64,000 bases of DNA from the NCBI GenBank assembly GCA_963704535.1, contig OY969916.1:7750001-7814000 (forward strand). Reading direction: 5' to 3'. The translations under genes and the position numbers were made by a program. This document shows, piece after piece, positions 1 through 7,788 of this stretch. This DNA is from G963704535 sp963704535. Its GTDB lineage: Bacteria; Chloroflexota; Chloroflexia; Chloroflexales; Roseiflexaceae. The first letter of the stretch is position 1, and each line of letters opens with the position of its first letter. Below the pieces are notes generated by a model. That model saw nothing but the letters and a program-made list of their open reading frames with translations, ran no database searches and was not told where the DNA came from.

Positions 1-327
1 GAGCACAGGCAGAGCGAGAGGGTCAGCGGCCAGGACGGAGGAGGTGGCGGCATCGAGCACCTCGAGCAAACAGGCGGCGCCGACCTCGGTCAAGCGCTGG
101 TCGAGGCCTTGGGGCGAAATGGTCAGGCCCAAGGCAGCAGCGGTCTGGGCCAGTTCTTCGCGGGTGGCTTCGGGATTGGCCAGAAAGCCCAAGACCAAGG
201 TCTGGGTGAACAGCGCACCAGTCATCTTGGAGCAGCGTTGCACGAAGCCGGTGGCGCGTGCGGCAGCATCGGCTACGGTGGTCAGGACGGTTTGCATGGC
301 TTGTGTCACCTGTGGTATGGTTGCCAT
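1..327 (-). CDS. IS4-family transposase, N-terminal fragment cut by the window edge
   Basis: The frame is open off the left edge, so only about 109 N-terminal residues are visible. They start MATIPQVTQAMQTV and contain FVQRCSKMTGALFTQ and PEATREELAQTAAALG, the typical N-terminal region of IS4/DDE transposases that precedes the catalytic fold. None of the DDE residues lies inside the window. The ATG at 325-327 follows an AAGGAG with a 7-base gap. The promoter-proximal terminal repeat of the element could not be recognised. Completeness of the element cannot be judged. Confidence is high for a transposase and moderate for the exact IS4 subgroup. Confidence 0.72.
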   Translation of the reverse strand, partial: MATIPQVTQAMQTVLTTVADAAARATGFVQRCSKMTGALFTQTLVLGFLANPEATREELAQTAAALGLTISPQGLDQRLTEVGAACLLEVLDAATSSVLAADPLALPVL

Positions 328-413
328 CGGGAGGCTCCTTGCATCATATGAGTGGTAACTATCGGACATGATGCCACAGGAGCCTCCTGCTGTCAGATTA
401 GCTTGATACACAT

Positions 414-434
414 GGGCAAATCTTGTATTCGCCC
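414..434. repeat. isolated copy of the GGGCGAA palindrome
   Basis: GGGCAAAtcttgtaTTCGCCC is an imperfect palindrome. It is related to the units at 473-684 and to the perfect palindrome at 6612-6638. It lies just upstream of the transposase gene and may mark the outside of that element. Confidence 0.45.
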
Positions 435-472
435 GCAGTGTGATCATCGATATCATTGCCATCGTTGATCGC

Positions 473-684
473 GCTGTCTTTCATGGCGGGCGAACACGAG
501 GCTCGCCCTTACGCGCTGTCTTTCATGGTGGGCGAACACGAGGTTCGCCCTTACGCGCTGTCTTTCATGGTGGGCGAACACGAGGTTCGCCCTTACGCGC
601 TGTCTTTCATGGTGGGCGAACACGAGGTTCGCCCTTATGCGGCGTCTTTCATGGCGGGGGAACACGTAGGTTCGCCCTTACGTG
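473..684. repeat. tandem array of five 42-bp palindromic units
   Basis: Four near-identical 42-bp units start at 473, 515, 557 and 599, followed by a diverged fifth from 641. Each unit carries GGGCGAAcacgagGTTCGCCC, which can fold into a hairpin, followed by TTACGCGCTGTCTTTCATGG. Open frames across the array are by-products of the repeat and look non-coding. The stretch 328-706 holds nothing else recognisable. Related single units occur at 48423-48440 and 49597-49740. Confidence 0.85.
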
Positions 685-706
685 CGGCTTCCGCCGTCAC
701 CCGCTG

Positions 707-1052
707 CTAGATGTCGGCCGCTGGCGTCCGGTCGCCGCGCGTCGTTGGGTGCGAGATCACCAGGAACTCGATCTCCTGGTCCGAACTCGTTGAACACCTG
801 GTGCGGGACGCTGGGCGGCACCTCGACGCCTTGACCGGCGCGCAGGATCTCGCGCGCCCCGGCGATCTCCAGGGTCGCGACGCCGGAGAGGAAGAAGAAG
901 AACTGCCGCGCGGCCTGGTGGAAGTGGCGCGCCTCGGCGGCACCGGGCGGCATCCGCTCGTGGATCACGCTGAGATCGGGGCGATCGACCAGGCGCCAGC
1001 CGTCGCAGCCGGCGCCCCAGGTGTAGTGCTCGGCGGTTTCCCTACTGATCAC
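707..1052 (-). CDS. cupin-domain protein (one frame break)
   Basis: A small single-domain cupin of about 115 residues. The frame beginning VISRETAEHYTWGAG carries the cupin signature RHFHQAARQFFFFLSG and then LRAGQGVEVPPSVPHQVFNE. It then breaks near position 787, and the end (DQEIEFLVISHPTTRGDR) continues in the next frame to a TAG at 707-709. Removing one T restores a single gene. The GTG start at 1050-1052 has AGGGG upstream. An ATG at 1091 would lie inside the gacaagat repeat and is less likely. The His-rich motif suggests a metal-binding beta-barrel. The substrate is unknown. Confidence 0.68.
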
Positions 1053-1074
1053 ACGATCCCCTGGCCTTTCACAC

Positions 1075-1160
1075 GGCTGACAAGATGACAAGATGACCAG
1101 ATGACAAGGATCAGGTGTATTCCCCTCATCTTGTCACCCCTTCATCTTGTCATCTTGTCA
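1075..1160. repeat. gacaagat / atcttgtc octamer block arranged as inverted repeat
   Basis: Left half: repeats of GACAAGAT. Right half: the complementary ATCTTGTC words. The block can fold back on itself. It supplies the TGA stop codon of proA at 1158-1160. Confidence 0.75.
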
Positions 1161-2424
1161 CGGCCGGACCTGCCCATCACCCTCGACCACCCACTTGTAG
1201 GTCGTCAGCTCGCGCAGGCCCATGGGGCCGCGGGCGTGCAGCTTCTGGGTGCTGACCGCGATCTCGGCGCCCAGGCCGAGCTGCGCCCCGTCGTTGAAGC
1301 GAGTCGAGGCGTTGACGAACACCGCCGCCGAGTTCGACCGCCGCCACGAACGCCGCCGCCGCCGCCTGGTCCTCGGTGATGATCGCGTCGGAGTGGTTGC
1401 CGTGCTGAGCGATATGGTCGAGCGCCTCGTCCAGGCTGTCGACCACCCGCACCGAGAGGATCAACGCCATGAACTCAGTGCCGAAGTCGCCCGGCCCGGC
1501 CGGCACCACCCGCTCGCCGGCTAGCCCGGCCGAGCGCAGGATCTCCAGCGAGCGCTCGTCGCAGCGCAGCTCGACCCCCGCCGCCAGCAGATCGCGGGCC
1601 GCCTCCGGCAGCACAGGCCCGGCCAGCGCCTGGTGGACCAGCAGCGTGTCGAGCGCGTTGCAGACACTGGGGCGCTGGACCTTGCCGTTGTGCAGGATCG
1701 GCACGATCTTAGCCTGGTCGGCCGCCGCGTCGACATACAGGTGGCACACGCCGATCCCGCCCACGATCACCGGGATGGTCGCGTTCTCGACGCAGAAGCG
1801 GTGCAGCGCCGCCCCGCCGCGCGGGATGATCACGTCGACACACTGGTCGAGCCGCAGCAGCTCGGCTACCAGCGCCCGGTCGGGGTCGTCGACCGACTGG
1901 ATCGCGTCGGCCGGCAAGCCAGCCTCGGTTAGCGCGCCCTGGAGCAGCCCGGTCAGCGCGGCCACGCTGCCCTGCATCTCCTTGCCGCCGCGCAGGATCG
2001 CCGCGTTGCCGGACTTCAGGCACAGCGCGGCCACATCGACGGTCACATTGGGGCGCGCCTCGTAGATCACGCCGACCACGCCGAAGGGCACCCGCCGCTT
2101 GTGGACCCGCAGCCCGTTCGGCAGCGTCACCCGCTCGAATGCCTCGCCGATCGGGTCGGGCAGCCGGACCACCTGCTCCACGTCGGCGGCGATCGCTTCG
2201 ATCCGCTGGCGGGTCAGCAGCAGCCGGTCCAGCAGCGAGGCCGAGAGGCCGGCGGCGCGGCCGCGCTCGGTGTCGGCGGCATTAGCCTGGACGATATCGT
2301 CGGCGCGCTCGCGCAGCGCCCGCGCGATCACTTGGAGCGCGGCGTTCTTCTGCTCGGTCGGCGCGAGGGCTAGGGCGCGACCGGCGCGGCGGGCGCGCCG
2401 ACCCATCTCGGTAATGGTGGTCAT
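1158..2424 (-). CDS. proA: gamma-glutamyl phosphate reductase (one frame break)
   Basis: ProA reduces gamma-glutamyl phosphate to glutamate-5-semialdehyde with NADPH in proline synthesis. The protein starts MTTITEMGRRARRAGRALA and shows the family signatures PFGVVGVIYEARPNVT, CLKSGNAAILRGGKE and IPRGGAALHRF. The catalytic Cys region reads KVQRPSVCNALDTLLV. Near position 1335 one extra base shifts the frame. The conserved end (FVNAST, GPMGLRELTTYKW) is read in the neighbouring frame up to the TGA at 1158. About 420 residues in total, normal for the family. No proB is adjacent. The break is probably a sequence error because the downstream codons are fully conserved. Confidence 0.9.
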
Positions 2425-2486
2425 CGTTTGGGTACCTTGCTATTACAGGACTTACGCAGTCCTCTACCAAGCGTGGTTTCAGCCTT

Positions 2487-2606
2487 CGGCAGAGCGGTAC
2501 TTTTTCTTTCTTTTCTCGTCGATTTTTGCCTGGTCGGGCAAAAATCGACGAGAAAAAATGGATGAAGTACCTTGCTGCCGCATGCAAGAGCGGCGTTGCG
2601 GGCACC
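2487..2606. repeat. large cruciform repeat, copy 1
   Basis: Perfect 20-bp arms at 2511-2530 (TTTTCTCGTCGATTTTTGCC) and 2537-2556 enclose a 6-base loop. Imperfect outer arms extend the palindrome (GGCAGAGCGGTACT near 2489 and AGTACCTTGCTGCC near 2567). The tail TGCAAGAGCGGCGTTGC is shared with the copy at 38297. A third copy lies at 16446. The element sits in the leader side of proA on the minus strand. Confidence 0.85.
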
Positions 2607-2627
2607 GCCGCGTAAGAGGAGTTATGA

Positions 2628-2861
2628 TTAGTCGCGCCCGCGCCGCTCGCGCGGCGGCAGGCGATCGGCCGCATTGGAGGGGCGGGGAACGTGGTGGGCG
2701 AGGCCGATCGGCGAGGAACTGCTCTCATCCTGGCGCGTCGGCTCTGGCGGCCGGTAGAGCACTGCGGCCGACGAGCCGAACAGTTGGGTGATGCCGTCAG
2801 CTAGGCGCAACCCCACCCTACGTACTCTGCGTTCCCATCCGGGTATCGAGCGACGTGTCAT
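2628..2861 (-). CDS. small hypothetical protein, 77 aa
   Basis: Not recognised. The start MTRRSIPGWERRV is supported by an AAGGGAGG placed 5 bases before the ATG at 2859-2861. The N-terminal half is basic and includes VGLRLADGITQLFGSSAAVLY, a possible amphipathic helix. The C-terminal half is Arg/Pro/Ser-rich and probably disordered. No clear signal peptide or membrane segment. It lies between the proA leader and a Cys-rich gene on the same strand. Coding status depends mainly on the good ribosome-binding site. Confidence 0.45.
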   Translation of the reverse strand: MTRRSIPGWERRVRRVGLRLADGITQLFGSSAAVLYRPPEPTRQDESSSSPIGLAHHVPRPSNAADRLPPRERRGRD

Positions 2862-2899
2862 GGCGGCCTCCCTTTCACACGCCCACGATCGAGGGGCGG

Positions 2900-3253
2900 C
2901 TACACTTTGGCCCATTCCATGTAACGATCCAGCCCACCGTTGAAGTAGACGTGGACCACCTGGTTGTGCGTGACGCGCGTGACGGCGTCCCAAACCTCGT
3001 TGTCGTCGGTGCTGTGGACGACCAGCATCCCCCGTTCGGGCGCGAAGTCGTCCTCGCTGGGCGGGATGACGAAGGCCAGCCACTCCTCCGGGTAGCGGCG
3101 CTCGACCTCGGCAATCACCTCGACGCGGCCCGTGTCCTCGATCCCGGTGTAGGGGCAGCCGCAGCTACAGTCCGGCCCGCAGCCCTCGTGCGTGCCGCAA
3201 GCCATACTCGTCCCGCCATGCTCGGCGCTCGTCAGATTGATCATTACTGGCAT
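2900..3253 (-). CDS. hypothetical protein with Cys-rich N-terminus, 117 aa
   Basis: Not recognised by family. The N-terminal part contains the cluster ACGTHEGCGPDCSCGCPYTG (five Cys and one His in 20 residues), likely to bind a metal. It is followed by a compact alpha/beta-like part: VEVIAEVERRYPEEWLAFVIPP, then LVVHSTDDNEVWDAV and HNQVVHVYFNGG. The start chosen is MPVMINLTS at 3251-3253, with AGGA 6 bases upstream. A start at MACGTHEG is possible. The stop lies 39 bases upstream of the 77-aa gene, so the two may be co-transcribed. Function unknown. Confidence 0.6.
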   Translation of the reverse strand: MPVMINLTSAEHGGTSMACGTHEGCGPDCSCGCPYTGIEDTGRVEVIAEVERRYPEEWLAFVIPPSEDDFAPERGMLVVHSTDDNEVWDAVTRVTHNQVVHVYFNGGLDRYMEWAKV

Positions 3254-3263
3254 AATAAATCCT

Positions 3264-3335
3264 GAATTGAGAATTGAAAATTGAAAATTGAGAATTGGGA
3301 AAGGGCAATTCTCAATTTTCAATTTTCAATTCTTC
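3264..3335. repeat. gaattgaaaattg inverted-repeat block
   Basis: Perfect 27-bp arms at 3271-3297 and 3306-3332 surround the 8-base loop ggaaaggg. The arms are made of tandem GAATTGAAAATT words. The block lies between the lpdA stop and the Cys-rich gene start and could form a strong hairpin in the transcript. A related block is at 60528-60672. Confidence 0.85.
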
Positions 3336-3337
3336 AT

Positions 3338-4762
3338 TTAGATGTGAATGGCAGCGCCCTCGGCTGCCGCGTGCTCGGCCTCGCCAAGCGCCTCGTAGAG
3401 CGTCGGGTGGGCGTGGATGGTGCGCATCAGCGACTCGGAGGTGGCCTCGTGCGAGAGCGCCACGCCGCCCTCGGCGATCAGCTCGGTCGCGCGCGGGCCG
3501 ATGATATGAATGCCCAGCACCTCGTCGTACTTCTTCTCGGAGACGACCTTAACAAACCCGATCCGCTGGCCCAGGATCGTCGCCTTGCCATTGGCCGAGA
3601 ACGGGAACTTGCCGACCTTGACATCGTAGCCGCGCTCGCGCGCCTTGGCCTCGGTCAGCCCGATACTGCCGATCTCCGGGTTGCAATAGGTGCAGCCGGG
3701 CACCTTCTCGTAGTTGATCGGCGCCGGGTGGTGCCCGGCGATATGCTCGGCCACCACCAGCCCCTCGGCCGAAGCCTTGTGGGCCAGCCGCGGCACTGCC
3801 GTAGTGCAATCACCGATCGCGTAGATGCCCTCGACATTGGTCTGCATCATCCCGCCGACCTTGATGAAGCCGGCCTGGTCCACCTCGACGCCCAGCTCCT
3901 CCAGGCCGATGCCCTTATTATTGAGCGGCGCCCAGCCGATGCCCAGCAGCAGGCGCTCGGCGGCGACCTTGATCTCCTTGCCGCCCGAGTCGGTGATCGT
4001 GGCCAGGACCTGCGACTCGCTGCGGTCGATATTGCCCAGCTTCGCGCCGGCCATGATCTTGATCCCACGTTTGTTGAACGCCTTAGCCAGCTCGGCGCTG
4101 ATCTCCTCGTCCTCAAGCGGCACGACCCGTGGCAGCGCCTCGACCAGCGTGACCTCGGAGCCGAACGCCCGGTACATCGACGCGAACTCGACCCCGATCG
4201 CCCCGGCGCCGATCACCAGCAGCGACTTGGGCACCTCCTTCAGCACCAGCATCCCGGTCGAGGACAGAATCCGATCCTCGTCGAACACCCCGCCGATCTG
4301 CGGCAACTCGCGCGGCTTGGCGCCGGTAGCGATGATCACATGCTTGGCCGCCAGCGTCGTCTGCTTGCCGTCCTCGCCCTGCACCTGGACGCTGCCGCGC
4401 TCACTCAGGCGCGCGGTGCCGTTATAGGTATCGATCTTATTCTTCTTCATCAAGAAGCCCACGCCCCCAGTCATCTGCTTGACGACCTGGTCCTTGTGCT
4501 TCATCGCCGCAGCCCAGTCCAGCGAGACCTGCTGGGTCACGACGCCGAATCGCTTGCCCTCGCGCGCCTCGTCGAGCAGATCGGCGGTGTGCAGCAGCGC
4601 CTTGGCCGGGATGCAGCCGATATTCAGACAAACCCCGCCCCAGTACTGGCGCTCGACCACCGCCGCCTTGAGGCCGAGCTGTGCGGCGCGAATGGCCGCG
4701 ACATAGCCGCCCGGCCCCGCCCCGATCACCACGACATCATAACGTGTATCGCTCACGGACAT
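3338..4762 (-). CDS. lpdA: dihydrolipoamide dehydrogenase (E3)
   Basis: FAD enzyme that reoxidises dihydrolipoamide in 2-oxoacid dehydrogenase or glycine cleavage complexes, reducing NAD+. The 474-residue length is normal. It has the N-terminal FAD motif GAGPGG (14-19), the redox disulfide in CLNIGCIPAK (C45, C50), the NAD-binding GAGAIGVEFA, the second FAD motif GIYAIGDCT, and the C-terminal interface motif HAHPTLYEALGEA with the catalytic His. A start at MSVSDTRYD is supported by AAAGGCGG. A much longer upstream frame exists but passes through the divergent promoter region and is rejected. No E1/E2 genes are nearby, so the complex it serves cannot be told from context. Confidence 0.96.
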   Translation of the reverse strand: MSVSDTRYDVVVIGAGPGGYVAAIRAAQLGLKAAVVERQYWGGVCLNIGCIPAKALLHTADLLDEAREGKRFGVVTQQVSLDWAAAMKHKDQVVKQMTGGVGFLMKKNKIDTYNGTARLSERGSVQVQGEDGKQTTLAAKHVIIATGAKPRELPQIGGVFDEDRILSSTGMLVLKEVPKSLLVIGAGAIGVEFASMYRAFGSEVTLVEALPRVVPLEDEEISAELAKAFNKRGIKIMAGAKLGNIDRSESQVLATITDSGGKEIKVAAERLLLGIGWAPLNNKGIGLEELGVEVDQAGFIKVGGMMQTNVEGIYAIGDCTTAVPRLAHKASAEGLVVAEHIAGHHPAPINYEKVPGCTYCNPEIGSIGLTEAKARERGYDVKVGKFPFSANGKATILGQRIGFVKVVSEKKYDEVLGIHIIGPRATELIAEGGVALSHEATSESLMRTIHAHPTLYEALGEAEHAAAEGAAIHI

Positions 4763-4795
4763 GCCGCCTTTCTGTGTAGGCTCGATTCGAGCTGT

Positions 4796-4804
4796 ATTGT
4801 ACCA
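4796..4804 (-). promoter_or_regulatory. possible extended -10 for lpdA
   Basis: On the minus strand TGGTACAAT reads as an extended -10 (TG-N-TACAAT) about 35 bases before the lpdA ATG. No convincing -35 accompanies it. Confidence 0.3.
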
Positions 4805-4835
4805 CAAAGCCCTGGGTGGATGCCCACGCCGGGGC

Positions 4836-4869
4836 TTGACTCCTCGTTTTACCATGGTAACATGGTAAC
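4836..4869 (+). promoter_or_regulatory. promoter with overlapping TTACCATGGTAA operator
   Basis: TTGACT (4836-4841), a 16-base gap and TAACAT (4858-4863) form a sigma70-like promoter for the small gene at 4886. The spacer and -10 are overlaid by TTACCATGGTAAC and a second half ATGGTAAC, a palindromic repeat. That placement is what a repressor site would have. The encoded ribbon-helix-helix protein is the obvious candidate to bind it. Confidence 0.55.
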
Positions 4870-4885
4870 AAAGGAGGCGATCATC

Positions 4886-5170
4886 ATGGCTGAACCACCA
4901 ACCGAAGCATCCGCCACCCCCGCCCCGATCGAGCGCGTGCAGACCGGGGTGCGCCTGGAGAAGCGCATGCTCAAGGTCCTCAAGGCCTTGGCCGAGTACC
5001 ACGATTTCTCGCTTGGCGAGCTGCTTGAGGGCATCGTGCTGCACGCCTTCGAGAACAAGCCACCGTTTACGCCGGAGACGCTCCAGAAGATCGCCCAGCT
5101 CAAAGCCGTCTACGGCATGGACTACGACGCACGGATGAGCCACCGGCTCGCCGAGGAGAGAATACCATGA
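4886..5170 (+). CDS. ribbon-helix-helix-like DNA-binding protein, 94 aa
   Basis: After a disordered Ala/Pro/Thr leader (about 1-17), the segment VQTGVRLEKRMLKVLKAL reads as a beta-strand and helix. A second helix, FSLGELLEGIVLHAFE, follows in the order of a ribbon-helix-helix domain. The C-terminal tail holds FTPETLQKIAQLKAVYGMDYDARM. The start at 4886 follows AAGGAGG with a 7-base gap. Its stop overlaps the next start (ATGA), so the two genes are translationally coupled. The promoter carries palindromes suitable for autoregulation. The fold assignment is inference from pattern. The partner gene does not resemble a known toxin. Confidence 0.6.
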   Translation: MAEPPTEASATPAPIERVQTGVRLEKRMLKVLKALAEYHDFSLGELLEGIVLHAFENKPPFTPETLQKIAQLKAVYGMDYDARMSHRLAEERIP

Positions 5171-5658
5171 TACCCACCGAGCACCAGCCAACCTACCGCA
5201 CCGTCGATCAGATCGAGCAGCTCGTCAGGGCATTTGAGACGAGTACACTCGCGCCGGGACAATTTCATCATCATGCACACATGACCGTGGCGCTGTGGTA
5301 CCTGGCCCACCTGCCGGCGGCGGAGGCGGCCGAGCGCATGCGAGCCGGGCTGCGGCGCCTGCTGGCCCACCACGGCGCCCAGGGCTACCACGAGACGATC
5401 ACGCTCTTCTGGCTCAAGCTCCTGCGCCATTTCCTGGACCAGGCCGGGCCGGAGCGATCAGTGCTGGAGCTGACCAACCAAGCGCTTCGGTCGCTCGGCA
5501 GCATGGCGTTTGTCTTCCGGCATTACAGTCGGGAGCGGGTCTTCTCCGACCAGGCCCGCCAGGAGTGGGTCGAGCCGGACCTTGAGCCGCTGCCGTTTCA
5601 GGTCCCGTCGCGTACCCATCGGTGTGATATACTTGTCGAACATCCCAGATCACAATGA
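5167..5658 (+). CDS. hypothetical alpha-helical protein, 163 aa
   Basis: Unrecognised function. It overlaps the preceding stop by 4 bases (ATGA). The sequence is rich in His and aromatic residues: FHHHAHMTVALWYLAHLP, then HHGAQGYHETITLFWLKLLRHFL, in two predicted helical blocks. FVFRHYSRERVFSD lies towards the end. The spaced His residues could bind metal, but no family was recalled with confidence. No signal peptide or membrane segment is evident. Coupling to the ribbon-helix-helix gene suggests the two act together. Confidence 0.6.
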   Translation: MIPTEHQPTYRTVDQIEQLVRAFETSTLAPGQFHHHAHMTVALWYLAHLPAAEAAERMRAGLRRLLAHHGAQGYHETITLFWLKLLRHFLDQAGPERSVLELTNQALRSLGSMAFVFRHYSRERVFSDQARQEWVEPDLEPLPFQVPSRTHRCDILVEHPRSQ

Positions 5659-5692
5659 ATTGTATATCTGTAATGGGTCAAGGAGGCACAGC

Positions 5693-6496
5693 ATGGCATC
5701 AGCCGACAGTCTCGTCGCGCTCTTCGACGCCGCCACGCAAAACCTACAGCAGGACCGGGACCACCTCAACTCGCTCGACACCGCCGACGGCGATGTGGGC
5801 GACAACATGGTCGCCAATTTCCAGCTCGTCACCAACGCGCTGGCCCAGACCGTGCAGCAGGGCGGGCCGCAGGCCGACGTCGGTGTGGCGCTCCGGCAGG
5901 CCGCCGAGGCGCTGAACCGCCAGGGCCAAGGCGCGACCGCACCGATCTATGCTCAGGGCCTTCAGGATGCGGCGCAGCGGCTCCAGGGGAAGTCGGGCTT
6001 CTCGCTTGAGGATCTGCTGCCCCTGCTGGAGGGGCTCATGAGCGGGACCCAGCAGGCCAGCGGCGCGCAGCCGGGCGAGGGCTCCATGCTCGACACGCTG
6101 CTGCCCGGCATTATGGCCTACATGCAGGCCAAGCAGGCCGGCCAATCCGACACGCAGGCGCTGCTGCAAGCGCTGCTCAGCCTGCGCCGGGGCGCCAACG
6201 CCACCGCGCTCTCGCCCAAGGGCTACGGGAGCGGGGGCGGCTCCGACCAGACCGGCCGGATCGATCCCGGCGCGGCCGGCGCGGCGTCGTTCCTGGAGGG
6301 GCTGTTCGGCGCGCTGCTCAATGGCGCGCTCCAGCAGGGCCAGCCGCAGCAGCGCACGGTTCCGCCCCAGAGCCAGCCGCAGGCGCCCACCGCGCCCCAG
6401 ATCCCCGGCGGCAGCATCGGCGACCTGTTGGGCCAGTTGTTCGGCGAGCAGCAGGGCATCCCGCCGCAGCAGGGCGAGTACCGGCGGAAGATCTAG
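5693..6496 (+). CDS. DhaL/DAK2-like domain protein with Gln/Gly-rich tail
   Basis: The N-terminal region, SLDTADGDVGDNMVANFQ (about residues 26-43), resembles the nucleotide/metal loop of DhaL-type (DAK2) domains, where Asp residues in a DGDxGxN motif hold Mg-ADP. The middle is helical (AEALNRQGQGATAPIYAQGLQDAAQRL). The last third is low complexity (Gln, Gly, Pro) with two GxLxGLFG/GDLLGQLFG repeats. The start at 5693 has AAGGAGG 6 bases before it. Full DhaL domains are about 200 residues and this one is only partly similar, so enzymatic activity is doubtful. Alternative: an unrelated helical protein with a chance match. Confidence 0.5.
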   Translation: MASADSLVALFDAATQNLQQDRDHLNSLDTADGDVGDNMVANFQLVTNALAQTVQQGGPQADVGVALRQAAEALNRQGQGATAPIYAQGLQDAAQRLQGKSGFSLEDLLPLLEGLMSGTQQASGAQPGEGSMLDTLLPGIMAYMQAKQAGQSDTQALLQALLSLRRGANATALSPKGYGSGGGSDQTGRIDPGAAGAASFLEGLFGALLNGALQQGQPQQRTVPPQSQPQAPTAPQIPGGSIGDLLGQLFGEQQGIPPQQGEYRRKI

Positions 6497-6611
6497 ATCT
6501 CGTTCAGGCGGTGAAGACGATACAAGTACGATTGCAGGAATGGCCACAGGGCCGGCATCGATATCCATGGCGATCGTTGTGTTCATCGATCTTCGCCGGT
6601 GTCCAACGATG

Positions 6612-6638
6612 GAGGGGCGAATACAAGATTCGCCCCTC
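6612..6638. repeat. GAGGGGCGAAT palindrome
   Basis: Perfect 11-bp arms 6612-6622 and 6628-6638 with loop ACAAG. Same family as 473-684. It lies between the DhaL-like gene and the transporter remnant; 6497-6660 shows nothing else. Confidence 0.75.
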
Positions 6639-6659
6639 ATTGGTATCATTGCGTCCCCC

Positions 6660-6859
6660 ATGACGCGACGGCCAGCCGGCTGGGCAAGCGCAAGCCCTAC
6701 ATCCTGCTCGGCGCGCCGATCGCGGCGCTGGGGTTCGCGGCCATCCCGCTGATGCTGGGCCGGCCGCTGCCGCTGTTTATGCTGGCGACCGTGCTGATGG
6801 TGCTGGCCGCAGATGTCATCCGCACGCCGATCATCTCGCTGATGCCGGACCGCATATGA
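6660..6859 (+). pseudogene. major facilitator (MFS) transporter remnant
   Basis: About 60 residues reading LGKRKPYILLGAPIAALGF, IPLMLGRPLPLFMLAT and ADVIRTPIISLMPD match the loop 2-3 and transmembrane 3-4 region of sugar-type MFS permeases, in which RTP(I/V)xxLMPD is a conserved signature. The N-terminal helices and everything after the fourth helix are missing. The frame ends by a TGA that overlaps the ATG of the next gene. This is a deletion remnant, not a functional transporter. No start codon with a ribosome-binding site precedes it. Confidence 0.6.
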
Positions 6860-7719
6860 CCGCAAAAACGATCATCACCGCCGCGCTGACCGGGGCGCTG
6901 ACGACCCGTAAGCAGTCGCCGGCCATCCCCTACACCGCCGCCGAGATCGCCGAGGAGGCCCGCCGCAGCGTCGATGAGGGCGCCGCCATCGTCCACATCC
7001 ACGCCCGCGCCGACGACGGCAGCCCGGCCTGGGACATCGAGAGCTTCCGGCGGATCGACGAGGAGCTGCACCGGCGCTGCCCCGACGTGATCGTCAACTA
7101 CTCGACCGGGGCGGTCGGCCTGGGCCGCGCGGAGCGCGTGGGCCATATCGCCGCGCTGCGGCCCAACATGGCGGCGCTCAACATGGGCTCGATGAACTAC
7201 GCGATCTACTCCGAGAAGCATAAGACCTTCTACCACGATCACGTCTTCGCCAACCCGTTCGGCGACATCCAGTTCTTCCTGGAGACGATGAACCAGGCCG
7301 GTACGCGCCCGGAGCTGGAATGCTTCGACAGCGGCCACATCAACAACGCCCAGCCGCTGATCGACATGGGCATCCTGCGCCCGCCCTACCAGTTCAGCCT
7401 GATCATGGGCGTCCTGGGCGGCATCCCGGCCGGCACCAAGCACCTGGTTCACCAGGTCGACGCGCTGCCGCCGGAATCATTCTGGCAGGTGATCGGCGTC
7501 GGCCTCAAGCAGTGGTCGCTGGTCGCCGCCGCGCTCAGCATGGGCGGCAACCTCCGCGTCGGGCTGGAGGACAACCTGTACATGGCGCCCGGCGAGCTGG
7601 CTCCCTCCAATGGCGCCCTGGTCGCCAAGGCGGCGGCGCTGGTGCGCATGGTCGGCGGCGAGGTCGCGTCGGTCGCCGAGGCGCGCGAGATGCTGCGGCT
7701 GCCGGCGCGGGCGCTCTGA
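6856..7719 (+). CDS. beta-keto acid cleavage enzyme (BKACE, DUF849)
   Basis: Members condense a beta-keto acid with acetyl-CoA and cleave it to acetoacetate plus a new acyl-CoA, using Zn. The 287-residue protein has VHIHARADDGSP (metal-binding H47 and H49), NYSTGA, LNMGSMN, ECFDSGH, FSLIMGVLGGIPA and GLEDNLYMAPGELA, which holds the conserved Glu near the active site. Length and motifs are complete. The start overlaps the transporter remnant by four bases. The best-known member handles 3-keto-5-aminohexanoate in lysine fermentation. The substrate here is unknown, but the aminotransferase and acyl-CoA genes downstream fit beta-keto/amino acid breakdown. The stop codon lies in a repeat. Confidence 0.9.
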   Translation: MTAKTIITAALTGALTTRKQSPAIPYTAAEIAEEARRSVDEGAAIVHIHARADDGSPAWDIESFRRIDEELHRRCPDVIVNYSTGAVGLGRAERVGHIAALRPNMAALNMGSMNYAIYSEKHKTFYHDHVFANPFGDIQFFLETMNQAGTRPELECFDSGHINNAQPLIDMGILRPPYQFSLIMGVLGGIPAGTKHLVHQVDALPPESFWQVIGVGLKQWSLVAAALSMGGNLRVGLEDNLYMAPGELAPSNGALVAKAAALVRMVGGEVASVAEAREMLRLPARAL

Positions 7720-7760
7720 AAGGGGAGTTTGAGGGGCAAGCCCCTCAAGATCTTCTTCCT
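7716..7760. terminator. TTGAGGGG/CCCCTCAA hairpin repeat
   Basis: 8-bp stem (7729-7736 and 7741-7748) with loop CAAG, followed by a T-rich run. Member of the GAGTTTGAGGGG family. Its first bases contribute the TGA stop of the upstream gene. Confidence 0.55.
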
Positions 7761-7788
7761 ACCACAGCCTTTTCAAAAGGATGCCGGT

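Noticed and set aside
473..684. Possible CRISPR array
   Set aside because: Units are contiguous without unique spacers and no cas genes are present.
440..793. Open frames over the 473-684 array encoding AVFHGGRTRGSPLR repeats
   Set aside because: Both strands stay open because the 42-bp unit is a multiple of three; no ribosome-binding site, and the same DNA is non-coding elsewhere.
3281..4860. Long plus-strand frame opposite lpdA
   Set aside because: Shadow frame of a high-GC gene; the real coding part on that strand begins at 4886 with its own ribosome-binding site.
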